Positions 1-12,007 of a stretch of 64,000 nt of DNA are shown in pieces. Source of the stretch: Euwallacea fornicatus (lineage: Eukaryota; Arthropoda; Insecta; Coleoptera; Curculionidae). The notes under the pieces were generated by a model, which was not told the DNA's origin, made no database searches, and was given only the letters and a program-made list of their open reading frames with translations. Both the position numbers and the translations under genes were made by a program. The DNA lies in the NCBI RefSeq assembly GCF_040115645.1, contig NC_089550.1, positions 4,526,001 through 4,590,000 on the forward strand, in the 5' to 3' direction. Each line of letters starts with the position of its first letter. The stretch's first letter is position 1.

Positions 1-2229
1 GTGATCGGAGCAAAAAGTAGCGAATTGTGAGCGAAACAATCCGTGTTATTGAGAGAGCATCGCGGGAACTCGCTTTAAACTTAAATTGAACCGATGGTGG
101 TGATGGATTATGTCCTATATTCAGCCGAAAGGTTGAGGTTTTTTCTTTTATTCTTCCCGGTTTTATATCTACATTTTCTTATTATCGGTAAACATCGCTT
201 TGTATTGCAGCATTTTTTTGGCAAAAATTGAATAAAAGGAGCTTTGTGGATCTTTTCAGTTGTTTGTATCATTAAGCAAAGTCTTCCGCAGGGTGGTGTA
301 TAGAGATACTCGCCGCTAATTGCCTCCTCACTTTTGTAATCATAATGAGGTTTGTTAAGGAAAGTCCTAAATCTATTATAACATTAGCACTCACTGGGTT
401 CTTCCCAGGAAAAAACTAATTTAATTCTCAATTAAGTAGGGCTTCACATTTCCACCTCTCCAAGAGGTTGACATTAAAAGGGATTTTTTCCATTATTTAG
501 ATATATAGGATTTGAAAAGGTCATGATATGCGGCCATGTTCGGGTTTTAAATGTTGAATGTGGGAAGATCCCAGTGGGGACATTGAGGTGCAAACATAAC
601 ATTAATCTAGGCGGGAAAACGTTAATGGGGCAGTGGAGGGAATTCGGTCATTACATTTTTCACCATCGTTAAGGTTGTTGTTGGATGCGGAAATTTTTCC
701 AAGGATTCAGAAATGCCAAAAATTGTGCAATTGAATTGTTGCAACAGGATCATTTCCCGTCTCAAGAACGTGAAATTCTTTATCAAATAAGAGCACGCTG
801 AAGAAGATCAGTGGTGTGGAAAGCGACTTATTGCATGTAGAAACATGGCATGATAGACATGAAGTTCTTCCGAAAGCTGCGATAAACTTTTCTCCCAGTA
901 GGAAATCCAAGATAGAATCCACGAGAAAAACCAAATTTGATGGTAGTGGTCGAAAAGCGAAACGTCAGATATAAAATTTCAAAATTTCCGGAATTTTTCA
1001 AGTTCGAAAGCTGCACATTCCGGAACTCCAAATTGGACAACTTTGCCCGCAATTCACCCGACTTCCTATCTTTCATATCCCCGTGGCGGAGCCCCAGAAA
1101 CGGGCTCCCGATAGACAGAGATTATAACGAAATGAAAAAGGCAGCAAATCAACTTTTAAATAACTGATAATTCTGAGTGTTCGTTCCTACCTTAAATAAT
1201 TCAAAAGAGAAGAATTCGATTAGTTACGGTGTATGCTTAACGAAAGCGAAAGGTCCGGGGTTTTAAAATAAATAACCTCTCCTCGAACCTCCACCATTCA
1301 CCTGTATCGACAGGCATTTTCGGGAGATGTTACTGCCCCGGTAAGTTCGGATTTACATAAAAGGTTTTTCGGGGAGTTCGAAACTAATCAAATTGTTCTT
1401 TCGTGTAAGTGATGCTGGTTTTCGTAGAGAGAAACTGCTATTCGGAGTCCGCAAGTTATTTGTCACAATGATTGAAGCAGCTCTTCGGATATACATGTCC
1501 TCGGAGCTATTGCATCGATTAATCACGGAAAGAGAAGCAATTTCGGGCGCTTGCACTCTGCGGGTCATTTGAAAATTGTTCTCCGACACTTGGATTTACT
1601 TGGTTTGAATTATGGGTCTCTTTTCATCCATCGGCTTTTAAGCCATTGACGAATCGAATTTGCCGCACAGGAATGGCGAAAATTAGCGTTATTTCCTTAT
1701 AAAGTGGGAACATCCTCGCTGCTTCCGTCCTCTTCCAGCACGAATTTCCTTTGTCTAATTCCTCTAACTAGGGAGACATAAAAAGTAGATTGCCCATGTC
1801 GCTGGCATGACGTCTATTAATGGACCTTGCCCGGGCTTTTGTGGCAGAAGGAACCGAGAAAATTCGCAAATCTCTATCCGAATTTAACAGAACACACATT
1901 GTTCCACTTCTTATTGTTGGAATCCAGAAGCGTTAAATCTTCTTTGACAAGGAACATTTATTATGATCATATCACTCGTATGGGAATAGGGGATGGAAAA
2001 TAAAGAACACGCGCGCTATGTTAGTAAAGGCGGAAGTAATGGCTGAATCGAATTGCAGTTTATTGATTAGATTAACTGGGGTTTAGTGCTAAATTGATGT
2101 GGGGCATAGGGCGCTTGTACGTTATATCATTTTACTTCGTTCGGTACATATTCATTAGATCAAACATTTTACGAGTACTTGCATTGCCACTGGTACACGT
2201 GGGCCGTTCAGTTGCCTAAGATAAATATA

Positions 2230-3586
2230 TACTGCGTGGCGGAAAAGAAAACGCCCCGTAAAAATGGTTTATTTCAAGTAATTTTTAGCATTCATGTTTG
2301 TATAGCGGAACCCAAAAAACGATTAAATTTCGAACCATATTTATCAATGTATTTACGAGTTATCAGGAATTTCAGTTTTTTTTTGGTATAAAAATTGCAA
2401 TAAAATGTCAACAATATGACTGCAAAATATCATTTATTCGTATATGGTATGCTTAGAAGGTGCTTCTAGATTAATCAAATATGCGTAAACGCAGAATGCA
2501 GCGAAATTTCATCAATGGAGCGAGTTTCGCGTCTACGAGAGGCATAAATTGAGTGAACCGCAGTGTAAACACTATAGCGAGATGTTGTCAGGCTCCCAAG
2601 AAGACCAAACAGATAGAAGAGGTGCTAGATGATTTCGAAGAATTACAGGGCGCCAAGATCGCCGCCTTCGAATTACGCCCTGAAAGATAGGTTCGTCTTG
2701 TCAAGGACACTGGCGGATCAGTGGTTTGCTGAGTATGGAAGACCCCATGGGATTCAAACTATTTATCGCCGGATAAGAAGTTTTGGCCTGATTTCCTATC
2801 GTCCCCGCCTTACGTTACCCCTCACCTTAAATCATCGTCAAAATCGACTGCAGTAGTGCAGAGAACGGATACAATAGAATTTGGAATGACATAGTGTCGT
2901 GTAGGGACGAATCCAGATTCTGTTTGGGTGCGCATGAGAGTCGAGGAAGAGTAAGAAGAAGACGGGGTGAAAGACGAAATCCTCATTTTAAAATACTGAG
3001 GTATGTCTATCAGACTGTTGGGGTAACGATTTGGGGCTGCTATTGCATATGGTAGCAGGTCACCTTTACTTTTCCTTAGAGGCAGTATGACAGTCTAACG
3101 ATACATCTAAAAAGTTCTGGAACTTCATCTCGTGCCTTATCTGGAAGCTCTCGTTCATCCAATTTTTTAGAAAGCAATGTACGACCACATGTGGCTAGAA
3201 TGACTACGGAGTTTTTTCATCAAAATGCAATCAATTTGGTACCTTGGCCACGTCGATCTCCAGACTTCTCACCGATCAAATGTGTATGAGATATTGGAGG
3301 CAGAAGATTGTATAATTTACCCCATCCCCTACACTGTCCAGTTAGCCTGGAATGAGATCCCCCAAGAGGACAACAACCACCTCATTAGATCCATACCTGG
3401 ACGTATATTGGATTGTATAAGATACCGTGGAGGACCGATACATTGTTAACTTTTTTTTTGGTTTTTAACGATTAAATTTGTTAACTTTTTTAGTGAAGTG
3501 TTTGTTTTAGCGTGAGAAACAGGCACACCAAAAGTTATTTAAATAAAACCATTTTACGGAATGCTTACTTTTCTATGTTAGGCAGT
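2230..3586 (+). mobile_element. Decayed Tc1-like DNA transposon with degenerate inverted ends
   Basis: The left end (from ACTGC at 2231, then CCGTAAAAATGGTTTATTTC at about 2256) is the diverged reverse complement of the right end (AATAAAACCATTTTACGG at about 3542-3559 and GCAGT at 3582-3586). The roughly 1.35-kb length and internal transposase relic fit a full-length Tc1-family element. Flanking TA duplications are not clear, so it is old. Confidence 0.5.
2625..3449 (+). pseudogene. Tc1 transposase pseudogene
   Basis: Fragments in several frames spell a Tc1 transposase: TLADQWFAEYGRPHGIQTIY and RRIRSFGLISYRPRL at about 2705-2820, DESRFCLGAHES then GRVRRRRGERRNPHF at about 2905-2990, VGVTIWG at about 3020, WPRRSPDFSPIKCV at about 3245, and NEIPQEDNNHLIRSIPGRIL then RYRGGPIHC with a stop at 3449. 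The first catalytic Asp (DESRF) is present. The second block (normally QDNARPH) is scrambled near 3175. Multiple frameshifts and stops show it is dead. Confidence 0.5.
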
Positions 3587-3828
3587 TTTTTTATTTCAAT
3601 TTCATACCGATCTGAAATGGCAAGGACCCAAAAGGCAGGAAAAAATGTATAGAAAAATTGCGTGTAACTTGCTGCAGCATTTTACCTACTTTTCTGCCAC
3701 TCAAATTAGTATTTTAAATAGGGCACTTTATCTATTTTAGTGTATGTATACGCCAAGTTTAAAGTTGCCATTGTAAACTACGAGACAGAAACTTTTTGAT
3801 ACTAAAATGACAGTCACTATCATGTATA

Positions 3829-4430
3829 GGATGTTCCAGAGACATTGGCACAAATTAGTTTTTACACTTACTTCTGACGATGATACCTAAAAAGGAGGGT
3901 AGTTATTCCTGTAAGCTAATGTTCGACGATTCTCCCTTCCCAAGTTATTCCCATCGAAAGAACGGAGATGAAAATCGCAATTTAATTATGTTTCCTGCCA
4001 TTTACATTATCGGTAATTAGTCACAACTATACTAACGAACAGCTTGTTCCATTAGTGTGATAAGTAAATTGTATTATACATTCACGAATGCCTCGACACA
4101 ATGAATGCACTAATATGGAGATGAGAAATATGGTCTATGTTTACACGCAAACAAATTTCCAGTGGTCATGCTGCTGCAAGTTACCTAGAACTTTATTCCG
4201 ATAATCCACAATTCGACCATCGAACTTTTAAGCGACTTTACCACGACTGGGTGAAACGGATCCATTTCGTTCATAACCGGATAATTGGGGATTCTCACCG
4301 CGCATCAAGAAGAGGAGACTTCCGTCCGAATCCAACAGGATCCAGAGGCCCTGCTGCTGTCCACAGATGCGAACTACACGTATCGCTGAGGCGATGAGCA
4401 AATTGGTGATTTGCTAACCCCCGTCGCAAG
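3829..4430 (+). pseudogene. Mariner-like transposase N-terminus (DUF4817-type HTH) relic with possible left end
   Basis: From ATG at 4088 the fragments MEMRNMVYVYTQTNFQ and, in the next frame, AAASYLELYSDNPQFDHRTF then KRLYHDW resemble the helix-turn-helix N-terminus of insect DDE transposases of the DUF4817 type. Decayed PDNWGFSPR and TTRIAEAM follow in other frames up to about 4400. The sequence 'ggatgttccagagacattgg' at about 3829 looks like the terminal repeat of such an element. No DDE half lies downstream, so the copy is truncated. Confidence 0.5.
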
Positions 4431-6050
4431 TCAGTTAATCAGAATGAACCCGAATGTGCACGTGTCTTTGCAAATTCGATTAATCTTATGCGACAATAAA
4501 TAAGCGATTGCCAGATTAAAGTTGATACTGTGAAAGTAATCAAACGGATAATATTACCTTAACGACGCCGCTGAAATGCGATTTTTTATCGCAATTAAAA
4601 TCACACTTTTACCGGCGCCTGGGACAATTTATTCGCACGTGTGTAATTCCTGTATAAGAACTTATTAATAAATTTTAGAACAATATACATTTGTGCAATC
4701 TATACTCCGTCCTACGGAGATAAAATATCCATGTAAACAAACCCAACGCGTGACCACTGGGTTGGTCGGGGCTGACTGGTAGGTTGTGTCGCCCGAACGA
4801 CCAATATTCCACAAGTCCGAGGGTGTTTCACATAGTTGAACTCTTTTCATTTTGAATGGAGGATGTTTATTGCAAACATTACAAGGTGGATAGTAATTTG
4901 GCTGGTGGTAATACTCTTTTGATGAATCAGGCTTTAGTTTTAATACTCGTTGAGAAATATAATTAATTAAAAGAGCTCGTTCAAAAAAAATTCAGGGTAA
5001 TAGTCGCCTGACTACGATCCTGCTCAATACCTTTTTCTTGAACAGATCACGTGAATGTGGCATGCATTTGTTTACGTGGATATTTTACCTTCCTAAGACT
5101 GACCATAGATCGGGTCCCGTAGATCTTAGTGAAACGTATCTCTAATCTTTGCTAAAAAAAGACATGATACTGTACGTTCCCCGTTCACTAGAGTGTCCGC
5201 GCACCGCAAACTTCTGCCTCCAGTGATCATGTACCAGATTCAAATGTGATAAAGTCCAGGATTTTGGATGTGGCAATTTCCGACTGAATGCTGTCGTGCC
5301 GTGCCTAAGACATGGGAATACCGAATAGGGTCCTACTCTGAACTCGTATCTTTCTGCAGCCATGGAAACCTACATTTAGGGCTCGTGAAAGAATGACACA
5401 CTTGTCTAATGAAATAAATATTCGCAGTCCTTTTAAGAGCCTTGAAAATTTGCTCAGTGAACTTTGTTAGACAAAACGAAAAGTTTTCGAAGTATGAAAA
5501 AATGTCACGCATCCTTTTCCGAAGAAACCCGGCGAATGTCTGAATGTTGTTAGGTAACTCAGTCACACTTTCCAAATTCAATTTGCAAGTTGACGAGAAC
5601 TTGAAAATGGGATACTCGACTGAATTTTATCTGATAAAGTTAATATTTGGTGAACGTCTTGTATTCTAATTCCGCATATTTGTTTAGTTTCATTTATTCC
5701 AAAGAGTCTCGCCCACGCCGCTGCGTTCATCAGAGCTCTTTTAAAACAAATTTGGTCTTTCAGTCCTCGACCCACGAAACGTTTACTTCTTAAACTTTGT
5801 ATCATGAAGTTGGAAATAATCAGTTTGCATGCCGACAGAACTTCAAAAGTTATTTCTCTTGCAATCTTTTTCCACAAGATAAAATCGCCCCGCTGTAAGT
5901 TGACCTAATTTTAAATTGTTAGCCATTATGCTTTCCTTCAAATCATTCCGGGGAACTTAATTAAATTCCAGTGTCGTACCGCTGAATAATTTCAAGACAT
6001 CCGCCACACTGCAAAACTTAATGGTTTATGGTTATGAGTTTTCATCATCA

Positions 6051-6088
6051 GGTGTGTGTGCGTGTGTCTGTGTATGTGTGTGTGTGTC
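6051..6088 (+). repeat. GT microsatellite, imperfect
   Basis: A run of GTGTGTGTGCGTGTGT followed by CTGTGTATGTGTGTGTGTGT, an interrupted (GT)n tract in the 5' noncoding region. Confidence 0.5.
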
Positions 6089-7529
6089 AGGGTTCATTTT
6101 CAATCAAAACGAAGTTTAATCAAAAACGCGTTGCACTTCGTTTGCAAAGTTCAAAATTGGAAACTTTGTTTGCTGCTGCAAACTTGTCTGCCTTTGCGCA
6201 AAATGCGAACCGCGAAATTTATTCCCATTATGTGGAAAGTTAACCAAGTTTTAATAGATTCTACATGTGTGAAATTGAAATTCGTACTTAGATTTAGTGT
6301 CGACGAACATCTGCTCTCTCAGGTTAAACGCCTTGTTCTACGATATGAGATCAGATGAGACTTATAAATTTCAGTTTCATCGCCGCAAAGTGGGTTTGCA
6401 GAACCTTATTTCGGCATCGATAAGTTAATTGCTAAAAATGGCAACTAAAAATTAGTTTGGATACTTTCCAGTGGCCTGAGAATGAGGCGGAATGTTCCCA
6501 ATATACCAAACTCCCTTCGAATGAACGGAGCCCTGAATACGGTTGTGCTTGGACAATCAAATAATCTCAATGAGACAAATGCGTTATGGGTCTTTAGGCC
6601 GACCCTTGAGTGCATAGTATGATTGTATTTTTCCATTTATTTTCTTGGATTGTACGGCCACGGAACGAGGATTTATCAAATTTCATCTTAATACGATGTA
6701 CGGTATTTCCAGGAATAGATAATTCATTCAAACGGGGCTTCATGTCCCAAAAAGCCCTAGAGCTTAAACAAATGCCTTTTGGACAAAAAAGAAAATACCT
6801 ATTTGTTACTGTACTAAAAAAATCTATTTTGCATTTCTGTTTTGTGTTTTGTTGCCTTTTTACATCGATAGTCCTACAGTTCTGATATATTTCCCTATTT
6901 TGATCCCTTATAGAAGAAAAAATTTACCAAACCCACCAACCCTAATCATCATATCTCCAATGAGAAAACTATAAGCTTCGCTTAAACAACTTCGGGCAAC
7001 TGACAATAATTAACACCACCTTTAATCCGTGCAAATAGCCCCGTTATTTACTAAAGACAACAAATGTTTCTTGCCTAGGAAATTAACGTATTGGCGAGAA
7101 ACTCTTCCCTGAAAGATAGTCAACCTTCGGGGAACCCTAATTTTCTCTTCAGCTTTCAAAATCAAAAGATAACTTCATTCAGAAGAGGGATGAAAAACCA
7201 TTTTCCTTTGTATACGGAATAAAACCATATTACCGACATATCGCTTGTAAATTGTATAATACCCTGAGAATATGTCATTTACATGAAGTTTAATTATAGT
7301 AGTAGAATCGTGTTAGGTGCAACCGGATAATACGTATACGAATGTATGTGTGTGTTCGGCATACCCGCTGTTTGGCGGCGTTTGAATTATATGCCGAGAT
7401 GGTTTGCGAGTGTGACAGAAATCCGATAATACTCCGAATCTAGAATGAGCTGAGAATGCATACCTACGTGAAAGTTTGCGAGAAACTCTCGGGGATTATT
7501 GGAAGCATATTCTTATTCGATTCCTCGAT

Positions 7530-7890
7530 ATTGGAGGATATTCCAAGGCACTTGATTCCTATCGAATGCTAATTCGTACGAAAAGTATGATCTTACAAAA
7601 GGATGAAGGAACGAAGTTTCTATAAAAACTCGATATGATTTATAACTTAGTTTGTAGTAATGTAAATCGAACTACCGAGGCGATTGGGGATGCGAGTTTT
7701 CCAATATTTTCAATTGGATTAGGGCAAACCCTACAATTGATCTATCTGCCCGTTAGATGTATAATCCTACAAAAGAAGCAGAAAACGAACTTAGATCCTT
7801 AACGTAGAGTCGACATGATTTATAACTTCGTGGAAAATTATTGAATTAAGGGAACTATCAAGGCGATTAGGGTTGGAAATTTTCAAATTT
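7530..7890 (+). repeat. Diverged tandem duplication, period about 170 bp
   Basis: Copy 1 (about 7530-7705) and copy 2 (about 7706-7890) share ordered blocks: ATCTTACAAAAG / ATCCTACAAAAG, ATATGATTTATAACTT / ACATGATTTATAACTT, GAACTACCGAGGCGATT / GAACTATCAAGGCGATT, and TTTTC/AATATTTTC at the end. No coding content. Confidence 0.5.
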
Positions 7891-8219
7891 CAGAACAACT
7901 TGTGCTCTGTGGGTTACTTTGTGTCTTTCTATTTCGGAGATATAAACTAATATGCACGTTAAGTTTCGCGACGTTGAAACTCTCTGAAAATGCAGGTTTT
8001 TCCAGTTCCGTTTTATAGGCTGACGGAGGTACTAAAAGTCAATCTTCTAAAAATTCTGGAATATTTATAATTTATACTAAGTAATAAATGTTTGTTCTTG
8101 AAACAATTTTTGTTGAAACACATAAAATTCATAATAATATTCGATACAATGAAGCGTTTAATTGAACTTGGTTAAGGTATTGAAGCATTTTTATGTGTTG
8201 TGTAATAAATTTTACTCTA

Positions 8220-8790
8220 TAATCAGTCCAACAAATGTTCGAAATGGTGCATTTACTGTTCAAGTCACTTGACAATTCTGTTTTGACATTATTGTGTGGT
8301 ATTTTCTAGCATTTCAGGCTTGACGCTTCGTGAAGTGATTCTTATCGGAATTTTCATGTCTTCGGCAGTAGTGGACACTCGATCATAAGCGGTACGTTGC
8401 AAATAACCCCCCAAAAAAAAACTGGTGAAGTCTAACCTGGCGATCGGGGTGGTTAGTTAACTGTAGTTCCATGCCCAATTCATCTTTGTGGAAAATGTTC
8501 ATTTAAAACTGGTCTGAAATTCGTGGTATAATGAACAGGACAGCAGTTATGTTGAAACCACATTGTCAACCTTCGCTCCAAATCAACTTCTTCAAGATGT
8601 GGAAAGCTTCCAGCAAAAAAATTCGATATATTTTGGCATTAAGATTTCCATCAAAGAAGTGTGATACATTCAGATGTCTACCTGAACTACGACATCAAAC
8701 ATTCAGAGTCCATTATCGCTGTCGTTCCAATTTACTCCGACAATGCGGATTCTTAATCCACCAATAATGCATGCTGTGGCGATATAATTG
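8220..8790 (-). pseudogene. Mariner-like DDE transposase C-terminal half, relic
   Basis: On the minus strand, frames broken by shifts give MYHTSLMEILMPKYIEFF, FPHLEEVDLERRLTMWFQHN, VHYTTNF-x-PVLNEHFP, PPRSPG, and near 8240 NAPFRTFVGL. This order matches the second Asp block (MWFQ-x-D-GAP-x-H), the PPRSPDL block and the C-terminal tail of insect DDE transposases. The catalytic Asp in the WFQ block reads Asn and the SPDL motif is SPG-stop, so it is inactive. A possible element end, accgggtgattgt on the minus strand, lies near 9120-9133. Confidence 0.5.
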
Positions 8791-9140
8791 ACAGTAGTTT
8801 GTGAAGCTTCATTCGTCCGTGAATAGTATATTAGGAAAAAATTACGTTTTCGTGAAATATATTTTTGTATCTAGTATTATTGTGCATTTTATCACATTCG
8901 GCAAAAACGTTTTTATTTCAACAAATATCTTCACAAAAAAATTGGGTGTGCCATTTGAAAAAAAGAAGTTGATCCCAAATGACAGGGGAGGTTATTAACC
9001 TTAGGGAAAAATATGGGAGCATAAAAAGTTGAGCACCCAAAAATAAAAAAAGGCTATTCTAACAGTTTTTTTATGGATCTTCTCGATTTCAAGATATATG
9101 CTTGTGTCATTTGTTTACAATCACCCGGTATAACACAAGA
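8791..9140. other. Possible remaining part of the transposon at 8220-8790
   Basis: AT-rich DNA upstream (on the minus strand) of the transposase relic, ending near CACCCGGTATAAC at about 9122, which resembles a transposon terminus. No matching opposite end was found, so the limits are tentative. Confidence 0.5.
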
Positions 9141-11907
9141 ATATCTAAATACTTGCACACATTTAAAAAAAATTCGTTGGTCATAAACAAATAGATTCTG
9201 GACGCATTTTTATTAAAGGACGAAGTGGAAAATCTTGAACCGAACCTGGTATCTGCTAATCCCTTTCCATTTGGCGCTTTTACCTTATTCAGGCACATCG
9301 TTTACTCGAAAACCTTCTAACCTTTGGCACGTTCAGGGGCGAAAGTATAAGGGCACTAAACCCGACCTAATGCGGCTGTTATAGGTATATTTCGGGCTCA
9401 TTGGAGACACGTTATCGCAAAACAAAATCATAATTCTTATTAAAATCGCATCGAGAAAATTTACTTCGAATACGAGCGGCACAAAGTCGGTTAATGGACG
9501 CCATTATCACACAATAAAGAGCATTTGTGACCGTGCGGGGTTGTTAACGTAAATTATGATTGGTGCTACTCGGAATTTAGATAAACTTTGCTCGAAAATC
9601 CCGAAGAGGGCACGAGGTGAGTCGAATTTGATGAGGGCCCGGTGCCTTTAATGGCTTCATAGTTCTAAAAAATATTCATCGCTGGGGGTTTTCTGTTTGG
9701 CATTGGTCGGGCAGTAAACGAGGAATCGATTAAAGTAAATATTGCATTGGGATCGCAATAGGCAAGCTATTACTGGAATCGGGCAAATCAAAATTCTAAA
9801 TAATGCAGGTAGCTATTAAAAGCAGCTGTAATAACAGGGAATTTAACGAGCAATCACAATAAAAACGCAATAGACCGTGAGAAATATCCTGGTTGTCTGT
9901 AAGGGATTCCCGATTCAAATAAACCGTCATTACATCAAGTTAATTAAAATTTTGTTTAATTACGATAGGACTGGAAAAATCGTTCCTCAACATGCAATGC
10001 TCACTAAAATATTCCCTAACCACGATGAGTCCGGTGCTCATTTTTCTATAGAGAACGGAGATAAGTTGTATCTTCCTCTTTTTGCTGTGATTGATACAAA
10101 CATTTCGTCGATGCGACATTGAAATGGACATTCTGAAATACGCATTTTTATGGTGTTTTAAAGCATATTTCAAACCGTTTCATCGTGAAGGTAACCGAGA
10201 ACAATGACTACTAATCTTCTGATTTAATCTTGATATTTCCCTAGTAGCATTCCTCTAGCCAAACCGCGGAATGGAGCATTTTACAAGACATATCGACAAA
10301 ATTTGTCTTTTCATTCGAAGAGAAATGGCTTGCACGGGGCCCTTTGTGAAATATCACTGAAAGTACAAACTCTTTGCGTGATGCGAATCGTTTCGGTCTT
10401 TCCGGAACTTATATTTTCAGGGCGGCAATTTGTTATTCCTGCCCAAGATTTACAAGGATGTCTTTATTTAGATCTGTTTAAATACCTTGAGCTTTGATTT
10501 ATGCATTTAATTCCTTCGATATTGTTTTTGGAATTTCTTAAGCAACTACAAATTTAAGCGGATTTTCTTTTAAATTTTCCACTCCTCACAATTTCAATGG
10601 CTTTCTGCTAATTACCCCTCAATCCCTCTCGGCAAACAAGAGCTATTGAAGTGCAATTTTTTTCGTCTATCTCGAATCCGATCGATACTCCACCTCCTTA
10701 AGGGATTTATAGGCATTTTGTTATATAAAGCCAACAAAGTTAACGGTATTCGGCTTTTTCCCCTGCAAAACCGCACAGGATCCTCCAGGAAATGTGACAC
10801 GGAGATGGGTTTGATTAATGACCAACGATGATAGCAAAAAATATCGAACTGCGCCCGAAAACAATTCAGGTTATGGAACGCTCTTCCTTAAAATTCGCCC
10901 GGAATTTTAAATTGAACATGAGCTTGAACATTGATCGATTTATTTTCATTTTATGGTAAGATGTTGCCGGGGCGGCGGTTTTATTTTCCATAACACTAGC
11001 AACATGGATTTTATATCCCTTTGTTGAACTTCAATCAATGACACATATCTTCGGCAATGTATTAATGTGTTTCACGAAGAAAATGGATTTAATCGGTCTC
11101 GGCCCGGAGAACATCTTGCAGAGCCTCAGAACAACTCTATCGTCCGCTATTACTTATAGTTCGGATTCCCTTACACCAATCGATAATGTCGTGGCAGTAA
11201 CATGTGCGCATCCAGGTGGAATTGCATTACGCAACACGAAAAATCCCGATTATTATTCATAGCTGCAGCCTCTTCTTAACAGATTACTCATTATTTATCG
11301 TCAGAAACCTCTCGAACTTTCTTAAGCTCGTTACTGCATCAAATTCTACGAGGCTTCCGACTTCATCCCATAATTAATTCGCCTTCAAACCGAGATCCTG
11401 CAGGAAATGCAACTGGAGCGCATTACGGTTTTTTCCCAACGAGCTTTCTTCCGATATTCCGTTTTCTTACTGGCTTTAAGGAGATTTCGGTTATAATGAA
11501 ACTCTTTTGCGATAATAGAGTTTTTTATCCCCGAATCCTTCCCGTGGTAATGGTGCTAGAATAAGGTAGTTACTGCAGTTAACTTTGTGCCGGTTTTTAG
11601 TGTTTGGTTATTGTTGCTTCGGAAAATACGTGCCGTTTTATTTAAAATGTATCTAAAATTCGGAAATTAAAACGCCTTTCCGGGAGGAAATTACAAACTG
11701 GGGAAAATACTTTTTAAGCCAGAATTACTCGGCGGGAAAATTATTCCCCGCTTTGTTTCCTGCTTGCTGGGAGAAACCAAAGAAATGGTTGACAATAAAT
11801 TAATATTGTTAGAGTTTGAAAGTAACTTTTTCGCGAAGAAACCTGAAGAACGAACACATCGATGTGATATTTAGAAATTAATTGCTAACAATTATGAATT
11901 GTTACAG

Positions 11908-12007
11908 GAGCCGAGGACGACTTGCACCGCTTCTCCGGGAATGACACACATACGGACTATTTTCGACTGGTCATGAAAGATGGAGAATCCCTGCTTTTAG
12001 GAGGAAG
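11908..12007 (+). CDS. Sema1a: Sema1a exon A: start of sema domain
   Basis: The acceptor is ttgttacag and the donor is gtaaga. The exon reads (G)AEDDLHRFSGNDTHTDY and continues to SLLLGG(R), the opening strand of the semaphorin propeller, with an N-glycosylation sequon at NDT. It begins with the last two bases of a split Gly codon and ends with the first two of an Arg codon. It resembles the Drosophila Sema1a segment at the same place. No upstream partner exon is visible. Confidence 0.5.

Larger units (their letters stand above)
1..11907 (+). other. Noncoding DNA upstream of first visible Sema1a exon (probable 5' intron)
   Basis: No exon encoding a signal peptide followed by the short pre-sema segment could be found ending in the phase needed by the exon at 11908. 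I therefore read this stretch as intron, with the start of Sema1a upstream of the window. It holds a Tc1-like transposon (2230-3586), transposase relics (about 3829-4430 and 8220-8790), a GT microsatellite (6051-6088) and a diverged tandem duplication (7530-7890). I recognise nothing in 1-2229, 4431-6050, 6089-7529 or 8991-11907. Open frames there are short and show no family signature. Confidence 0.5.

Noticed and set aside
5142..5877. Chain of minus-strand frames of 73-99 codons
   Set aside because: Different frames, no motif, no plausible splice links, and composition as in surrounding noncoding DNA.
8531..8767. Plus-strand 78-codon frame
   Set aside because: It is antisense to the transposase relic, which explains its length.
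1..11907. Search for a signal-peptide exon of Sema1a
   Set aside because: No frame with a Met-hydrophobic start followed by a short pre-sema segment and a donor in the needed phase was found; the exon is more likely upstream of the window.
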